From an uncultured Neomegalonema sp. (GTDB taxonomy: Bacteria; Pseudomonadota; Alphaproteobacteria; Rhodobacterales; Rhodobacteraceae), in contig CALDSD010000068.1 in assembly GCA_937911325.1 (NCBI GenBank), positions 106,989 through 170,988 of the forward strand: a stretch of 64,000 bases of DNA. Direction: 5' to 3'. The notes beneath the pieces are model-generated. The model made no database searches, was not told where the DNA came from, and worked only from the letters and a program-made list of their open reading frames with translations. How positions within the stretch are numbered: position 1 is the stretch's first letter; every line of letters begins with the position of its first letter. The position numbers and the translations under genes were made by a program. Shown one piece after another: positions 10,461 to 19,603 of this stretch.

Positions 10461-11681
10461 ATGACTCATCGAGTTGTCGTCACAGGTGTTGGCGTCGTCT
10501 CGGCCTTGGGCGTCGATGCGGCGACGCATATGCAAGGCTTGCGTGAAGGGCGTTTAGGTATCGGACCGCTCAGCATGATCGATGCTGAAGGGCTGTCGAT
10601 TAAGATCGGCGCAGAGGCCAAAGAGTTCGACGGGGAAGCGCGTTTCTCGCGCAGCCAGCTGACCCTGTGGGACCGTGTGACACAAATGGCGATCGCGGCT
10701 GGCGAGGAGGCGGTCCAGTCCGCTGGACTGGAGCTCGGCGACGAGGAGAGCCTGCGCGCCGGCGCGGTCGTCGGCACCTCAATGGGCGGCATGCATACGC
10801 TGGATGAGAACTACGATCTGATCTACCGGCAAGGCAAAAGCCGTATCCACCCCTTTACAGTGCCCAAGTTGATGCCAAACGCGCCGGCGAGCCATCTGAG
10901 CATGGCGTTCGGCGCACGAGGTCCGTCATGGGCTGTGACCACTGCATGCGCCTCCTCAAACCACGCGATGGGGCAGGCCTTCCAGATGGTGCGTTCGGGC
11001 GCTTTGGACGTCGCGATCACCGGAGGCTGCGAGTCGCAACTGACCTTTGGCGTTCTGAAAGCCTGGGAAGGCCTGCGCGGCATGGCGCGCGACGCTTGCC
11101 GGCCGTTCTCGAAGAACCGCACTGGGATGGTTCAGGGCGAAGGGGCGGCGATCATCATTTTCGAGAAGCTCGAACGCGCGATCGCACGCGGCGCGCCGAT
11201 TTGGGCCGAGGTGGTTGGCTTTGGCGCAAGCTCCGATGCGAACGACATCGTGCAGCCGAACCAAGACGGCGCCTCCCGGGCGATGCGTGCGGCGTTGCAA
11301 GACGCTGGTTTGGGCGCGGGCGAGATCGGATACATCAACGCGCACGGAACCGCGACAGCGGCGAATGATCGAACCGAATGCGCGGCGATCCGCCATGTCT
11401 TTGGCGAACACGCCGACGGGCTGATGGTGTCGTCGACCAAGTCAATGCACGGCCACTGCATCGGCGCGGCGGGCGCGCTTGAAATGGTGGCCACTTTGGG
11501 CGCGCTCAGAGACGGCGTCATACCGCCAACGATCAATTATGACGAGCCCGACCCCGACTGTGATCTCGACGTGGTCCCTAACGAGGCTCGTGAGGTCGAG
11601 ATCGAGGCGGCGCTGTCCAACTCATTTGCTTTTGGCGGCCTGAACGCGGTCGTCGCCATGCGGAAATGGCGCGGCGCCTGA
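10461..11681 (+). CDS. Beta-ketoacyl-ACP synthase (FabF/KAS II type)
   Basis: 406 residues with a complete thiolase-fold catalytic triad: Cys163 in TTACASSNH, His295 in INAHGTAT and His332 in KSMHGHCIGAAGA. It condenses acyl-ACP with malonyl-ACP. Directly downstream of the unusual ACP and lpxD, it probably elongates chains on that carrier and is likely a second, specialised FabF; the housekeeping fabF normally sits with acpP and fabG, not seen here. Starts with ATG at 10461. Convergent with the IalB-family gene 35 bp on. Confidence 0.9.
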   Translation: MTHRVVVTGVGVVSALGVDAATHMQGLREGRLGIGPLSMIDAEGLSIKIGAEAKEFDGEARFSRSQLTLWDRVTQMAIAAGEEAVQSAGLELGDEESLRAGAVVGTSMGGMHTLDENYDLIYRQGKSRIHPFTVPKLMPNAPASHLSMAFGARGPSWAVTTACASSNHAMGQAFQMVRSGALDVAITGGCESQLTFGVLKAWEGLRGMARDACRPFSKNRTGMVQGEGAAIIIFEKLERAIARGAPIWAEVVGFGASSDANDIVQPNQDGASRAMRAALQDAGLGAGEIGYINAHGTATAANDRTECAAIRHVFGEHADGLMVSSTKSMHGHCIGAAGALEMVATLGALRDGVIPPTINYDEPDPDCDLDVVPNEAREVEIEAALSNSFAFGGLNAVVAMRKWRGA

Positions 11682-11716
11682 TCCGGCCACGCCATCTCTC
11701 AATCTGGAAAATCGTC

Positions 11717-12250
11717 CTAGAGCGAGTCGATCGCCGCCGTGAAACCCGACAGGGAGATCGGCGCCAGAACAGGCCCGTCCTGCGGGTCTTGAAACAGGAC
11801 GAACGTCGCTTCGCCGCCCGACTTCATCGCGTCGATGAGCTGATTTGTCAGAGGCGGCCGCGCGACACAGCCGATCGGACGACACCGAACAAAGACGGCG
11901 GTCTGGATTGGGCCGTCGTCGATCCGGAGGCCGACGCCGTTTGGCAGGAACACGTCAAGCGGGGTGATGATGTCCGCACGCGCGATGACTTGGGCGCCCT
12001 GACCATCGTCAAGCGGCTGCGCCAGTTTCGCGATGCGGACGCGCAGCAGCGGGTTTCCGTCTTCGTTCACGGCCTGCTGAAAGATATAGCACCGTCCGTC
12101 TTCAGCGCAGCGCTGCTCCCAATCCCCGAAGGTCTCTTTAACCGGCGCCTCGCCGGTCACGTCGCCGTCTTGCGCCGCCACGGGGCTGATCGCCGACCAA
12201 CTTGCCGCCATCGCCATCGCGGCGATCGCAAGGAAAAACTTTTTCGTCAC
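11717..12250 (-). CDS. Invasion-associated locus B (IalB) family protein
   Basis: 177 residues with an N-terminal signal peptide (KKFFLAIAAMAMAASWSAISPVAAQ). The mature part carries IalB family features: TFGDWEQRC, a paired-cysteine segment GRCYIFQ, PLLRVRIAKL, and VRCRPIGCVA. IalB proteins are periplasmic or outer-membrane-associated; the name comes from Bartonella, but they are common in free-living alphaproteobacteria and usually unlinked to virulence. GTG start at 12250 with AAGGGG upstream. The gene stands alone. Confidence 0.85.
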   Translation of the reverse strand: MTKKFFLAIAAMAMAASWSAISPVAAQDGDVTGEAPVKETFGDWEQRCAEDGRCYIFQQAVNEDGNPLLRVRIAKLAQPLDDGQGAQVIARADIITPLDVFLPNGVGLRIDDGPIQTAVFVRCRPIGCVARPPLTNQLIDAMKSGGEATFVLFQDPQDGPVLAPISLSGFTAAIDSL

Positions 12251-12446
12251 AGATGAGCCCCTTCTCTCTCACGAAAACAGTCGCCGGCCCAAAGAGCCGC
12301 CAACTGCGGAACGGCACGGGGATAGCTGTGAAACAGGCGAAAGGCAATAACCGGCTCGTCACAGGAGATGTGACGAATCCATCAAACGCACGGCGCGTCC
12401 CGCCCGACGCAGGCGTCTCTGTGACAAGAAGAACTTATCAACAATA

Positions 12447-12851
12447 TCAAGCTGTTGCAGGGCCTTTCGCGACTCGCATCGTGCGTTCGGCGAGATGGTC
12501 GAGGCGCGCGCGCAACTCGCGCAGCTCAGGTGCTTCGACATGCTGATCGAGCGCGCCAGGGGTCGCCGTCTCGAGCAATAGAATCTCGGGCATGGCCGCT
12601 CTGCCGGCTTGTGCGTCGCGCGCGCAGATCAGCCAACCCGCCAGGCGCGACAAACGAGCGCTGAGACGCAAAATCTCTCCACGCCGCGACAGCGCGACAG
12701 GTCGGTTCGGATCGACGGCGGCGATGCTCTCGTTGGCGTCCATCAGCGCATTCATCAGCCGTTCGGCCTCGGCGACGAGCGAGTCCAGCACACGAGGCAG
12801 GACCGTGTCTGCGGAAGAAGGGGCGGTGGGCGCCAAATGATCAAGAGGCAT
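12447..12851 (-). CDS. DUF1465 / RcdA-like protein
   Basis: 134 residues, helical, no signal peptide or membrane segment. The pattern VLDSLVAEAERLMNAL followed by RGEILRLSARLSRLAGWLI resembles DUF1465, the family of Caulobacter RcdA, an adaptor in ClpXP delivery of the cell-cycle regulator CtrA. Conservation is partial, so this may be a distant member. The ATG at 12851 is chosen; ATGs at 12887 and 12923 would add 12 or 24 residues. An intrinsic terminator on the same strand lies about 70 bp upstream (12922-12947), an odd arrangement discussed separately. Confidence 0.65.
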   Translation of the reverse strand: MPLDHLAPTAPSSADTVLPRVLDSLVAEAERLMNALMDANESIAAVDPNRPVALSRRGEILRLSARLSRLAGWLICARDAQAGRAAMPEILLLETATPGALDQHVEAPELRELRARLDHLAERTMRVAKGPATA

Positions 12852-12921
12852 GGTTTGCGGTCCGTCTCGGCGATGTCGAACGATCATCCTAGCCGAGCGG
12901 GTCCTAAGAAATTGCAAGCGC

Positions 12922-12947
12922 AAAAAAATGGCCGCCAGCGGCGGCCA
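12922..12947 (-). terminator. Intrinsic terminator on the minus strand, upstream of the RcdA-like gene
   Basis: TGGCCGCC (12929-12936) and GGCGGCCA (12940-12947) make a perfect 8-bp stem with a 3-nt loop, followed on the minus strand by seven T residues. No annotated minus-strand gene ends here: the gene to the right is on the plus strand. It therefore ends either a small RNA or a leader transcript of the RcdA-like gene. Confidence 0.82.
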
Positions 12948-13139
12948 GTAAAAGGGAGGCTCAATGAAGGGACTTAATCCCTTTCATGGTTATCGCTCAT
13001 AAACCTCAATGCGAGGTTAACGCGTCTCGGACGGCTGGATTTAAGCGGCGTTCTTCGCTAACCGGATGCGTTAACGGCGTGCGAAGGCGCGGAGGAAGCC
13101 AGGCGCGTCGGGGCCAACGAAGAGCGCGAGGAGAGCAGC
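12948..13139 (-). ncRNA. Candidate small RNA or leader transcript ending at the orphan terminator
   Basis: The minus strand here has no ordinary gene but leads directly into an intrinsic terminator. It holds a second, bulged hairpin (about 12964-12987) and two overlapping 8-residue reading frames: MSDNHERD, preceded by GAGG, and MKGIKSLH. It could be a small RNA or an attenuator leader for the RcdA-like gene. The promoter is not identified, so the 5' end is only the limit set by the next gene. Confidence 0.3.
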
Positions 13140-14672
13140 GTGAGCAATGGAGATGGGGCGTCGATCGCCATAAACGCCGGGTTTGACGACCGACTGTTTC
13201 TTGGCGGCGGTGGTCCGACGCAAGACGAGGCGCAGGCGCTGCTGCTGAAATACGGCAATCGGCACGGCTTGATCTCCGGCGCGACGGGCACAGGCAAGAC
13301 GGTCACCTTGCAAGTGCTGGCCGAAGGGTTCTCAAACGCCGGCGTTCCCGTCTTTCTCTCTGATATCAAAGGCGACCTGTCGGGGCTCTGCCAGTCGGGA
13401 TCGGCCGATCACAAGTTGCATGACAAACTGATCTCCCGAGCGGAGACGATCGGCTTTCACGACTACGGGTATGACGCGTTTCCGGTCGTTTTCTGGGATC
13501 TCTTTGGCGAACAAGGCCATCCTGTGCGGGCGACCGTCTCCGAAATGGGGCCCCTGTTGCTTGCGCGCATGCTCGATCTGAACGAGACGCAGGAAGGTGT
13601 GCTCAACATTGCGTTCCGCGTCGCCGACGAAGACGGGCTGCTCCTGCTCGATTTCAAAGACCTTCGCGCAATTCTGGTCGAGGTCGGCGAGCGTGCGAGC
13701 GAGCTCTCGACGACCTTCGGCTTCGTTTCGAAAGCGACGGTGGGCGCGATTCAACGGCGGCTTCTGGTGTTGGAGAACCAGGGCGCGGCGCAGTTCTTTG
13801 GCGAGCCTGCTCTGCGGTTGTCCGACATGATCCGCTCTAACGGACCTCGCGGACAGGTGAACATCCTGGCGGCGCATCTACTCATGCAGTGCCCACGGCG
13901 CTACGCGACGTTCCTGCTGTGGCTGCTGTCGGAACTTTTCGAGGAGTTGCCGGAGGTCGGCGATCCCGACAAACCGGTTATGGCCTTCTTCTTTGACGAA
14001 GCGCATCTTCTGTTTGACGACGCGCCCAAGCCGTTGCTGGAAAAGGTCGAACAAGTCGCCCGATTGATCCGGTCGAAGGGCGTCGGCGTCTACTTCATCA
14101 CACAGAACCCGGCGGATGTGCCCGACAACATTCTTGGCCAGTTGGGCAACAGGGTGCAGCATGCGCTGCGCGCTTACACGCCGCGGGACCAGCGCGCGAT
14201 CCGGGCTGCATCCGACACGTTTCGTCCGAACCCCGAGTTCCAGACCATCGACGTCATCACTCAGCTGGGCGTCGGGGAAGCTCTGGTGTCGACGCTCGAG
14301 GCCAAAGGCGTGCCTTCCGTGGTGGAGCGCACGTTGATCCGTCCGCCGGCGTCCCGGCTTGGCCCGGCGGACGACGCCGCCCGCCGCCAGGTGATGAACG
14401 CGTCTCCGCTGAAAGGGATTTACGACGAAGCGATTGACCGGGAATCGGCGTTTGAGATCCTCAAGCGCCAGGCAGAAGACGCGGCGGAACAGGCCGATCG
14501 AGACGCTGAACTTGAAGAGAAAGCCAAAGCGAAACGGACGTCGTCCGGAAGAAGCTCCCGTCGCCAGAGCGCGTCGGAAGCGTTCTTTAAGTCGGCGATG
14601 CGATCCGCGGGTTCTCGCCTCGGACGGTCGCTTATTCGCGGCGTTCTAGGGTCGCTCTTCAAGGGGCGTTAG
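13140..14672 (+). CDS. HerA/YjgR-like ATPase (DUF853)
   Basis: 510 residues. P-loop GATGTGKT (47-54) and Walker B FFFDEAH (283-289) lie in a FtsK/HerA-type motor domain that matches the DUF853 (YjgR) family, with the [12 protein letters not shown] and [19 protein letters not shown] signatures. C-terminal residues from about 440 are charged and coiled-coil-like, ending in a basic Ser/Arg tail. Biochemical role is unsettled; helicase is inferred by similarity to archaeal HerA, though no NurA-type nuclease gene is adjacent. GTG start at 13140 follows GAGGAGAG. The 3' end overlaps the convergent PPOX gene by 27 bp. Confidence 0.88.
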   Translation: MSNGDGASIAINAGFDDRLFLGGGGPTQDEAQALLLKYGNRHGLISGATGTGKTVTLQVLAEGFSNAGVPVFLSDIKGDLSGLCQSGSADHKLHDKLISRAETIGFHDYGYDAFPVVFWDLFGEQGHPVRATVSEMGPLLLARMLDLNETQEGVLNIAFRVADEDGLLLLDFKDLRAILVEVGERASELSTTFGFVSKATVGAIQRRLLVLENQGAAQFFGEPALRLSDMIRSNGPRGQVNILAAHLLMQCPRRYATFLLWLLSELFEELPEVGDPDKPVMAFFFDEAHLLFDDAPKPLLEKVEQVARLIRSKGVGVYFITQNPADVPDNILGQLGNRVQHALRAYTPRDQRAIRAASDTFRPNPEFQTIDVITQLGVGEALVSTLEAKGVPSVVERTLIRPPASRLGPADDAARRQVMNASPLKGIYDEAIDRESAFEILKRQAEDAAEQADRDAELEEKAKAKRTSSGRSSRRQSASEAFFKSAMRSAGSRLGRSLIRGVLGSLFKGR

Positions 14673-15296
14673 TTCGTCCGATCTCGTATCGAGCTTGTGT
14701 TTCAGCTTCGCGTTCTCGGCGCGAAGCTGTTCCAGTTCGGCGCGCACTGGGGCGATCGTCTCTTCCAGTTCGTCGAGCGTCAGACGCTGAGGAATGTGTT
14801 GCGGGCAGTTCCAGTCCATCGCTTCGATGGTGATGATGACCGCGCGCTCTGGCAGACCACGGTACCCGTCCTGACGCAGTTTCGCGATCACTTCAGGGTC
14901 CTCGCTGATCTTCGCGCGGCCCCAGATCTTCAGCCGGCGGCGATTTGGGTAATCCATCAGAATGAGCGAGACGCGGTCATTCTCGCCGAGGTTCCCGACG
15001 CTCACGTATTGTCGGTTTCCACGAAAGTCCGCGTAGGCGATCGTCTGTTCGTCCAGAACCTTGAGGAAACCGCGCGGGCCACCGCGAAACTGAACGTAAG
15101 GCCAGCCGGTTTCCGACACGGTCGCCTGATAAAAGCCGTCGCGTTTGCTGATGAAGACGGCCTCTGCCGGGCCGATACGGTCCGCGCGGTCGGCTTCCGG
15201 AGCGCGAAACTTCGCGTAGAGGTCCTCTGTCCCCTGACGATGTTGTTCCGCCAAGACTGACGGAGTGAAAGCGATCTCGGTGAAGGCGCGAGCCAT
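14646..15296 (-). CDS. Pyridoxamine 5'-phosphate oxidase-family flavoprotein
   Basis: 216 residues. FMN-binding split-barrel features include [29 protein letters not shown] and [21 protein letters not shown]. These proteins bind FMN or F420 and reduce or oxidise small molecules; not the biosynthetic PdxH, which is at 18048. The C-terminus (about 175-216) is a predicted coiled coil ([15 protein letters not shown]). The LysR gene 118 bp away on the other strand is the likely regulator. Confidence 0.82.
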   Translation of the reverse strand: MARAFTEIAFTPSVLAEQHRQGTEDLYAKFRAPEADRADRIGPAEAVFISKRDGFYQATVSETGWPYVQFRGGPRGFLKVLDEQTIAYADFRGNRQYVSVGNLGENDRVSLILMDYPNRRRLKIWGRAKISEDPEVIAKLRQDGYRGLPERAVIITIEAMDWNCPQHIPQRLTLDELEETIAPVRAELEQLRAENAKLKHKLDTRSDELTPLEERP

Positions 15297-15414
15297 GACT
15301 GTCTCCTAGCTTTGATGTTCGCCGCCAACGGCGTCTCTGCTGGAGACTATGTTTGCTTTCATCCAGCACAGGAATAAGCTCAGATCGAAAGACTTTATTC
15401 CGCGAGGTGGAATT

Positions 15415-16320
15415 ATGGATCGCTTCCGGGAGATTGAGGCCTTCGTCACGGTGGCGCAGGAGGGCGCGTTCAGCGCCGCCGCCCGCAAGATCGGGCTGTC
15501 GCCGGCGAGCCTTACGCGTCTGATCAGCGGCCTCGAAGAACGTTTGGGCGTGCGACTGTTCAATCGGACGACGCGGCGCGTGTCCCTGACGGATGACGGT
15601 CGGAGGTTATTCGGGGACGCAGAACACGTCCTGCAGGCGCTGAACGCGGCGGAGGCGGCGGCGTCCGGGTCGAGCGATGCGCCGACGGGGCTTTTGCGGG
15701 TCACCGCGCCAACGATTTTCGGTCAACGCCATCTCGCGCCGATCCTGCGCGATTTCCTGGATGCGCATCCCCAGGTTCGGGCCGAACTGCTGTTGCTCGA
15801 TCGGGCGGTCGACTTGATCGAGGAAGGCATCGACGTCGCCCTGCGGATCGGCGAGTTGCCGGACTCTTCTCTGATCGCAAAGCGGATCGGAGCCGTTCGG
15901 CGGGTCGTCGTCGCCGCGCCTTCCTATCTTGATGCTGTTGGAGAACCTAAGGAGCCCTCAGACCTTCGTGCGCATCAGATCGTCCATTTCAGCGGCGGCG
16001 CCGCGACGCTGGACTGGGAATTCGTCGCTGCAGGGAGGCGAACGGTGGTGCGCATCAACCCGCGCCTCGTCACCAATACGCTGCCGGCGGCGCTCGACGC
16101 GGCTCGTGACGGATGGGGCGTGGCGCGAAGCCTGTCCTATCAGGTGAGGGACGACATCGCTTCGGGACGGCTGGTGCAGGTTCTCAGGCCGTTCGACGAT
16201 CGGGCGATGCCGATTCACTTTCTGCACGCGGAAGGGCGGCAGGCCTCGCCGCGAACACGGCGGTTTATCGATCTCGCCGCGCCAAGGCTGCGATCGGCGG
16301 CGGATGCCGACGCGCTGTAA
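15415..16320 (+). CDS. LysR-family transcriptional regulator
   Basis: 301 residues. N-terminal winged helix-turn-helix (about 1-62; FVTVAQEGAFSAAARKIGLS, RLGVRLFNRTTRRVSLTDDG) and a C-terminal periplasmic-binding-like effector domain (about 88-290). ATG at 15415 with GAGGTGG upstream; an in-frame extension to 15349 has no homology. Divergent from the PPOX-family gene, the classical position for a LysR regulator and its target. It abuts the fabI stop on the opposite strand. Confidence 0.9.
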   Translation: MDRFREIEAFVTVAQEGAFSAAARKIGLSPASLTRLISGLEERLGVRLFNRTTRRVSLTDDGRRLFGDAEHVLQALNAAEAAASGSSDAPTGLLRVTAPTIFGQRHLAPILRDFLDAHPQVRAELLLLDRAVDLIEEGIDVALRIGELPDSSLIAKRIGAVRRVVVAAPSYLDAVGEPKEPSDLRAHQIVHFSGGAATLDWEFVAAGRRTVVRINPRLVTNTLPAALDAARDGWGVARSLSYQVRDDIASGRLVQVLRPFDDRAMPIHFLHAEGRQASPRTRRFIDLAAPRLRSAADADAL

Positions 16321-17136
16321 TCAGGGGGTGTTCACGGAGATGTCTGGCGCGTCTTCGGCCTTCATTCCGACGACATGGTATCCGCAATCCACGTGATGCG
16401 TTTCACCGGTGACGCCTGATGAAAGGTCGCTGAGAAGGTACAATCCGGAACGTCCGACATCGTCCTGGCTGACGTTTCGGCGCAGGGGCGAGTTGTATTC
16501 GTTCCATTTGAGGATGTAGCGGAAATCGCCGATCCCAGCGGCCGCGAGCGTTTTCATGGGGCCCGCGGAGAGTGAGTTGACGCGAATGTTCTTTGGACCC
16601 AGGTCCATCGCCATGTACCGCACGCTGGCCTCAAGCGCCGCTTTTGCGACGCCCATGACGTTGTAGTGCGGCATGACGCGTTCAGCGCCGTAATAGGTCA
16701 AGGTCAGCAGCGAACCGCCGTTCGTCATCAGCTTTTCCGCCCGTTGCGCCACAGCGGTGAAGGAGTAGCAGCTGATATTCATCGTCATCGCGAAGTTCTC
16801 GGCGCTGGTGTCGACATAGCGCCCGCGCAGCTCGTCCTTGTCGGAAAACGCGATGGCATGGAGGACAAAGTCGAGCGACCCCCAAGTCGATGAAAGCTGT
16901 TCGAAAACAGCGTCGAGCGAGGCGGTGTTCGTAACGTCGCAGGGCATCACGAGGTCCGAGCCGACGCTTTCGGCAAGGGGGCGGACGCGCCGTTCGAGCG
17001 CTTCGCCTTGATAGGTGAAAGCGAGCTCGGCCCCAGCGTCCCGGCACTGCCGCGCGATGGCCCAGCCAATGGACTTATCGTTCGCGACGCCCATCACCAA
17101 ACCGCGTTTGCCGGTCATAATGCCGTTTGTGTTCAT
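16321..17136 (-). CDS. fabI: Enoyl-ACP reductase (NADH), FabI type
   Basis: 271 residues. The final reduction step in each fatty-acid elongation cycle. Atypical SDR with the FabI nucleotide motif GVANDKSIGWAIA, SLDFVLHAIAFSDK, the YxxMGxAK catalytic motif (YNVMGVAK) and RVNSLSAGPMKTLAAAGI, which lines the triclosan site. ATG at 17136; a second ATG six codons later is also possible. A promoter-like sequence lies about 100 bp upstream (17235-17262). Confidence 0.94.
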   Translation of the reverse strand: MNTNGIMTGKRGLVMGVANDKSIGWAIARQCRDAGAELAFTYQGEALERRVRPLAESVGSDLVMPCDVTNTASLDAVFEQLSSTWGSLDFVLHAIAFSDKDELRGRYVDTSAENFAMTMNISCYSFTAVAQRAEKLMTNGGSLLTLTYYGAERVMPHYNVMGVAKAALEASVRYMAMDLGPKNIRVNSLSAGPMKTLAAAGIGDFRYILKWNEYNSPLRRNVSQDDVGRSGLYLLSDLSSGVTGETHHVDCGYHVVGMKAEDAPDISVNTP

Positions 17137-17234
17137 GTCGTTTCTCGCGCCGCCCAATCAATGTGAACATCGGATCGTGGTGTCGCCGCGACTTGAGTGG
17201 CGTCCGCTTGTAAGCGGCGCAGGCGGCTGGCGGC

Positions 17235-17262
17235 ATCGTACACATTGGCCGAACTTGGTCAA
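17235..17262 (-). promoter_or_regulatory. Possible sigma-70 promoter of fabI
   Basis: On the minus strand TTGACC (17257-17262) and TACGAT (17235-17240) are 16 bp apart, about 100 bp upstream of the fabI ATG. A 12-bp perfect palindrome, TGTTTATAAACA (17298-17309), lies roughly 35 bp further upstream and could be an operator. Confidence 0.42.
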
Positions 17263-17356
17263 CGCGCGCTAACGCAGCGGAAGCAAGCGGTCAAATCTGT
17301 TTATAAACAATAGGTTGAAGCTCCGGCCGGCGTCTGGCGGCCGGGGTCTCGCACGA

Positions 17357-17857
17357 TCAGCTGCTGACGGTGCGCCAGGTGCCGTCCGGGTTGCGGCACG
17401 CGACGCCGACGGCGGTTTCTTGCTGGCCGTCGACTGTGATCGTCTGCTCGTACTCGCGGCAGATCTCGCCCGAGCTGTTCTTGTATGCGGGCTGCGGAGT
17501 AACCGCCCCGCCGTAGCCGGTGTCCGGGTTCGACCAGGTCGCCGTCTGACCCGAGGGGCCGCCTTCAAGCGTCTGCTGAGTCGTGCGCTCGGCGGTCAAA
17601 CGGTCGTTCTCATCCATCTGGCGACCCAGTTCGTTGCCCAGCAAGCCGCCGATCAGCGCGCCGCCGATGATGGCTACGGTCTTGCCGCCGCCTTCGCCGA
17701 AGATGCTGCCGATGGCGCCGCCGGCGACGGCGCCGACGCCGGTGCCGATCGTCTGCTTGTTAATGCCGCCGCCCTGGCCTTGCGCGCAGCCGGCGACCGC
17801 AGTGGCCAAGCTCAGCGCTGCGACTGTCGCGACGATCGGGGAACGCATCGCTTTCAT
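17357..17857 (-). CDS. Glycine-zipper lipoprotein (17 kDa surface-antigen type)
   Basis: 166 residues. Lipoprotein signal peptide with lipobox-like AVAGC near residue 23, then a glycine-zipper 2TM segment (GTGVGAVAGGAIGSIFG...IIGGALIGGLLGNELGRQMDENDR, about 38-86), as in the Rickettsia 17 kDa antigen and SlyB-like proteins. The C-terminal domain has two cysteines (EICREYEQTI, VACRNPDGTW). Expected at the outer membrane. ATG at 17857 follows a strong AAAGGAGAG. Upstream of fabI on the same strand but separated by 220 bp. Confidence 0.87.
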   Translation of the reverse strand: MKAMRSPIVATVAALSLATAVAGCAQGQGGGINKQTIGTGVGAVAGGAIGSIFGEGGGKTVAIIGGALIGGLLGNELGRQMDENDRLTAERTTQQTLEGGPSGQTATWSNPDTGYGGAVTPQPAYKNSSGEICREYEQTITVDGQQETAVGVACRNPDGTWRTVSS

Positions 17858-18047
17858 TAGCGTCTCTCCTTTAGACAATTAGAACCCGTTCAATTCTCGG
17901 TCGGTAATCGGGGTTTGCGACGGTTTTACGGCCATAACGTCCCATTCCGTCGACAGTATTTTTCTGGCGGGTCCTTCCGGCCGAACTATGACGTAGTCAT
18001 TGAAAGTGGAAAGCAGGCCGCATGCCGCAAGCCGCAGGAGAGCGCAG

Positions 18048-18665
18048 ATGAGCGACAGGTCCGACGATTTTGCGGGGGAGGACCCTTTTGGAATTGCGAG
18101 ACGTTGGCTAGCGGAAGCTGAAAAGACCGAACCGAACGATCCCAATGCGATCGCGCTGGCGACCGTGGACGCCGACGGCCTGCCGAATGTTCGAATGGTT
18201 CTGCTCAAGGACATCGAGGGCGACGGCGACGGTCGCGGCTCGTTTGTCTTCTACACGAACTATGAGAGCGCCAAGGGGACGGAGCTTTCCGCCAATCCCA
18301 AAGCGGCTTTGGTGCTGCATTGGAAGAGCTTGCAGCGGCAAATTCGGGTGCGTGGAGACGTCGTGCGCACCTCCGCCGAGGAGAGTGACGAGTACTTCGC
18401 CTCCCGATCCTATCGAAGCCGATTGGGCGCGTGGGCCTCGGCGCAGTCGCGCCCACTGTCGAGCCGCACCGCGCTCATGGCCGAAGCGGCGGTTTTTGCA
18501 GCTCGGTATCCGCTGAACCCTCCGCGGCCCGAGCACTGGGGCGGCTTCCGCATCGTTCCGAGCGAGATCGAGTTCTGGAAAGACGGCGATTTTCGGCTGC
18601 ATGACCGGTTTCGCTGGAGCAGAGACAGCGCCGGCGCATGGAAGGCGCAACGTCTCAACCCGTGA
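18048..18665 (+). CDS. pdxH: Pyridoxamine 5'-phosphate oxidase
   Basis: 205 residues. FMN enzyme that oxidises pyridoxine or pyridoxamine 5'-phosphate to pyridoxal phosphate. Signatures: [50 protein letters not shown], and the C-terminal [16 protein letters not shown] and QRLNP ending. ATG at 18048 follows AGGAG. Single gene with 169 bp of upstream space. Confidence 0.96.
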   Translation: MSDRSDDFAGEDPFGIARRWLAEAEKTEPNDPNAIALATVDADGLPNVRMVLLKDIEGDGDGRGSFVFYTNYESAKGTELSANPKAALVLHWKSLQRQIRVRGDVVRTSAEESDEYFASRSYRSRLGAWASAQSRPLSSRTALMAEAAVFAARYPLNPPRPEHWGGFRIVPSEIEFWKDGDFRLHDRFRWSRDSAGAWKAQRLNP

Positions 18666-18809
18666 GGCGCGTTCCGACCTCACGTGAAGATGACCAGCCG
18701 AGAACCTTTTCGCTTTCGGCGACTCGCGAGGTGCGGTAGTTCGCCTGCATTCCATTGGCTGGAGATGACGATGCATCGCGACAGGGCGATGTGGAAAGCG
18801 TGAGTCACC

Positions 18810-19559
18810 ATGACGACATCAGAATCGACCGATCGAAAAACCTTGCTGCTCACCGGCGCAAGCCGCGGGATTGGCCACGCGACCGTCAAACGCTTCTCTT
18901 CAGAAGGGTGGCGCGTGATCACCTGCTCGCGTCAACCTTTCCCCGAGAACTGCCCTTGGGAAGCCGGACCCGAGGACCACATCCAGGTCGACCTGTCCGA
19001 TCCGAACAACACGCGAGCTGCGATCGACGTCATCCGCTCGCGGCTCGGGAACGGGCGGCTCGAAGGCCTGGTGAACAACGCGGGCATCTCGCCAAAGGGG
19101 CCGGACGGCGAGCGTTTGAACACGATCACAACGGAACTCAAGAGCTGGGCGCAGGTGTTTCATGTGAACTTCTTCGCGACGGTTATGTTGGCGCGGGGGC
19201 TGCGCGAGGAGTTGACGGCCGCGAAGGGCGCGATCGTCAACGTCACGTCGATTGCGGGTTCAAGGGTGCATCCGTTCGCAGGCGCGGCCTATGCGACCTC
19301 TAAGGCGGCCCTTGCGTCGCTCACGCGAGAGATGGCGTTCGACTATGGTCCGCTTGGGGTGCGGGTGAATGCGATTGCGCCGGGCGAGATCGAAACGGCG
19401 ATCCTTTCGGAGGGCAGCAAGAAGCTGGCGAATGACATCCCACTCAGGCGGCTGGGAACGCCAGACGAAGTCGCACGGGCGATTTACTACCTCTGCACGC
19501 CTGAGAGCAGTTATGTCTCTGGCTCCGAGCTTCACATCAATGGTGGCCAACACTGTTGA
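18810..19559 (+). CDS. SDR-family NAD(P)-dependent oxidoreductase
   Basis: 249 residues, classical short-chain dehydrogenase: cofactor motif TGASRGIG (about 15-22), NNAG, catalytic Ser in VNVTSIAG, YATSK (Tyr/Lys), and INGG near the C-terminus. Substrate cannot be read from sequence. The stop overlaps a possible TTG start of the next gene, but the better start there is 45 bp downstream. Confidence 0.88.
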   Translation: MTTSESTDRKTLLLTGASRGIGHATVKRFSSEGWRVITCSRQPFPENCPWEAGPEDHIQVDLSDPNNTRAAIDVIRSRLGNGRLEGLVNNAGISPKGPDGERLNTITTELKSWAQVFHVNFFATVMLARGLREELTAAKGAIVNVTSIAGSRVHPFAGAAYATSKAALASLTREMAFDYGPLGVRVNAIAPGEIETAILSEGSKKLANDIPLRRLGTPDEVARAIYYLCTPESSYVSGSELHINGGQHC

Positions 19560-19603
19560 GCCGCCGCCGTATCAACACCAGTAAGACTAAAAGGTTGCGC
19601 GAG

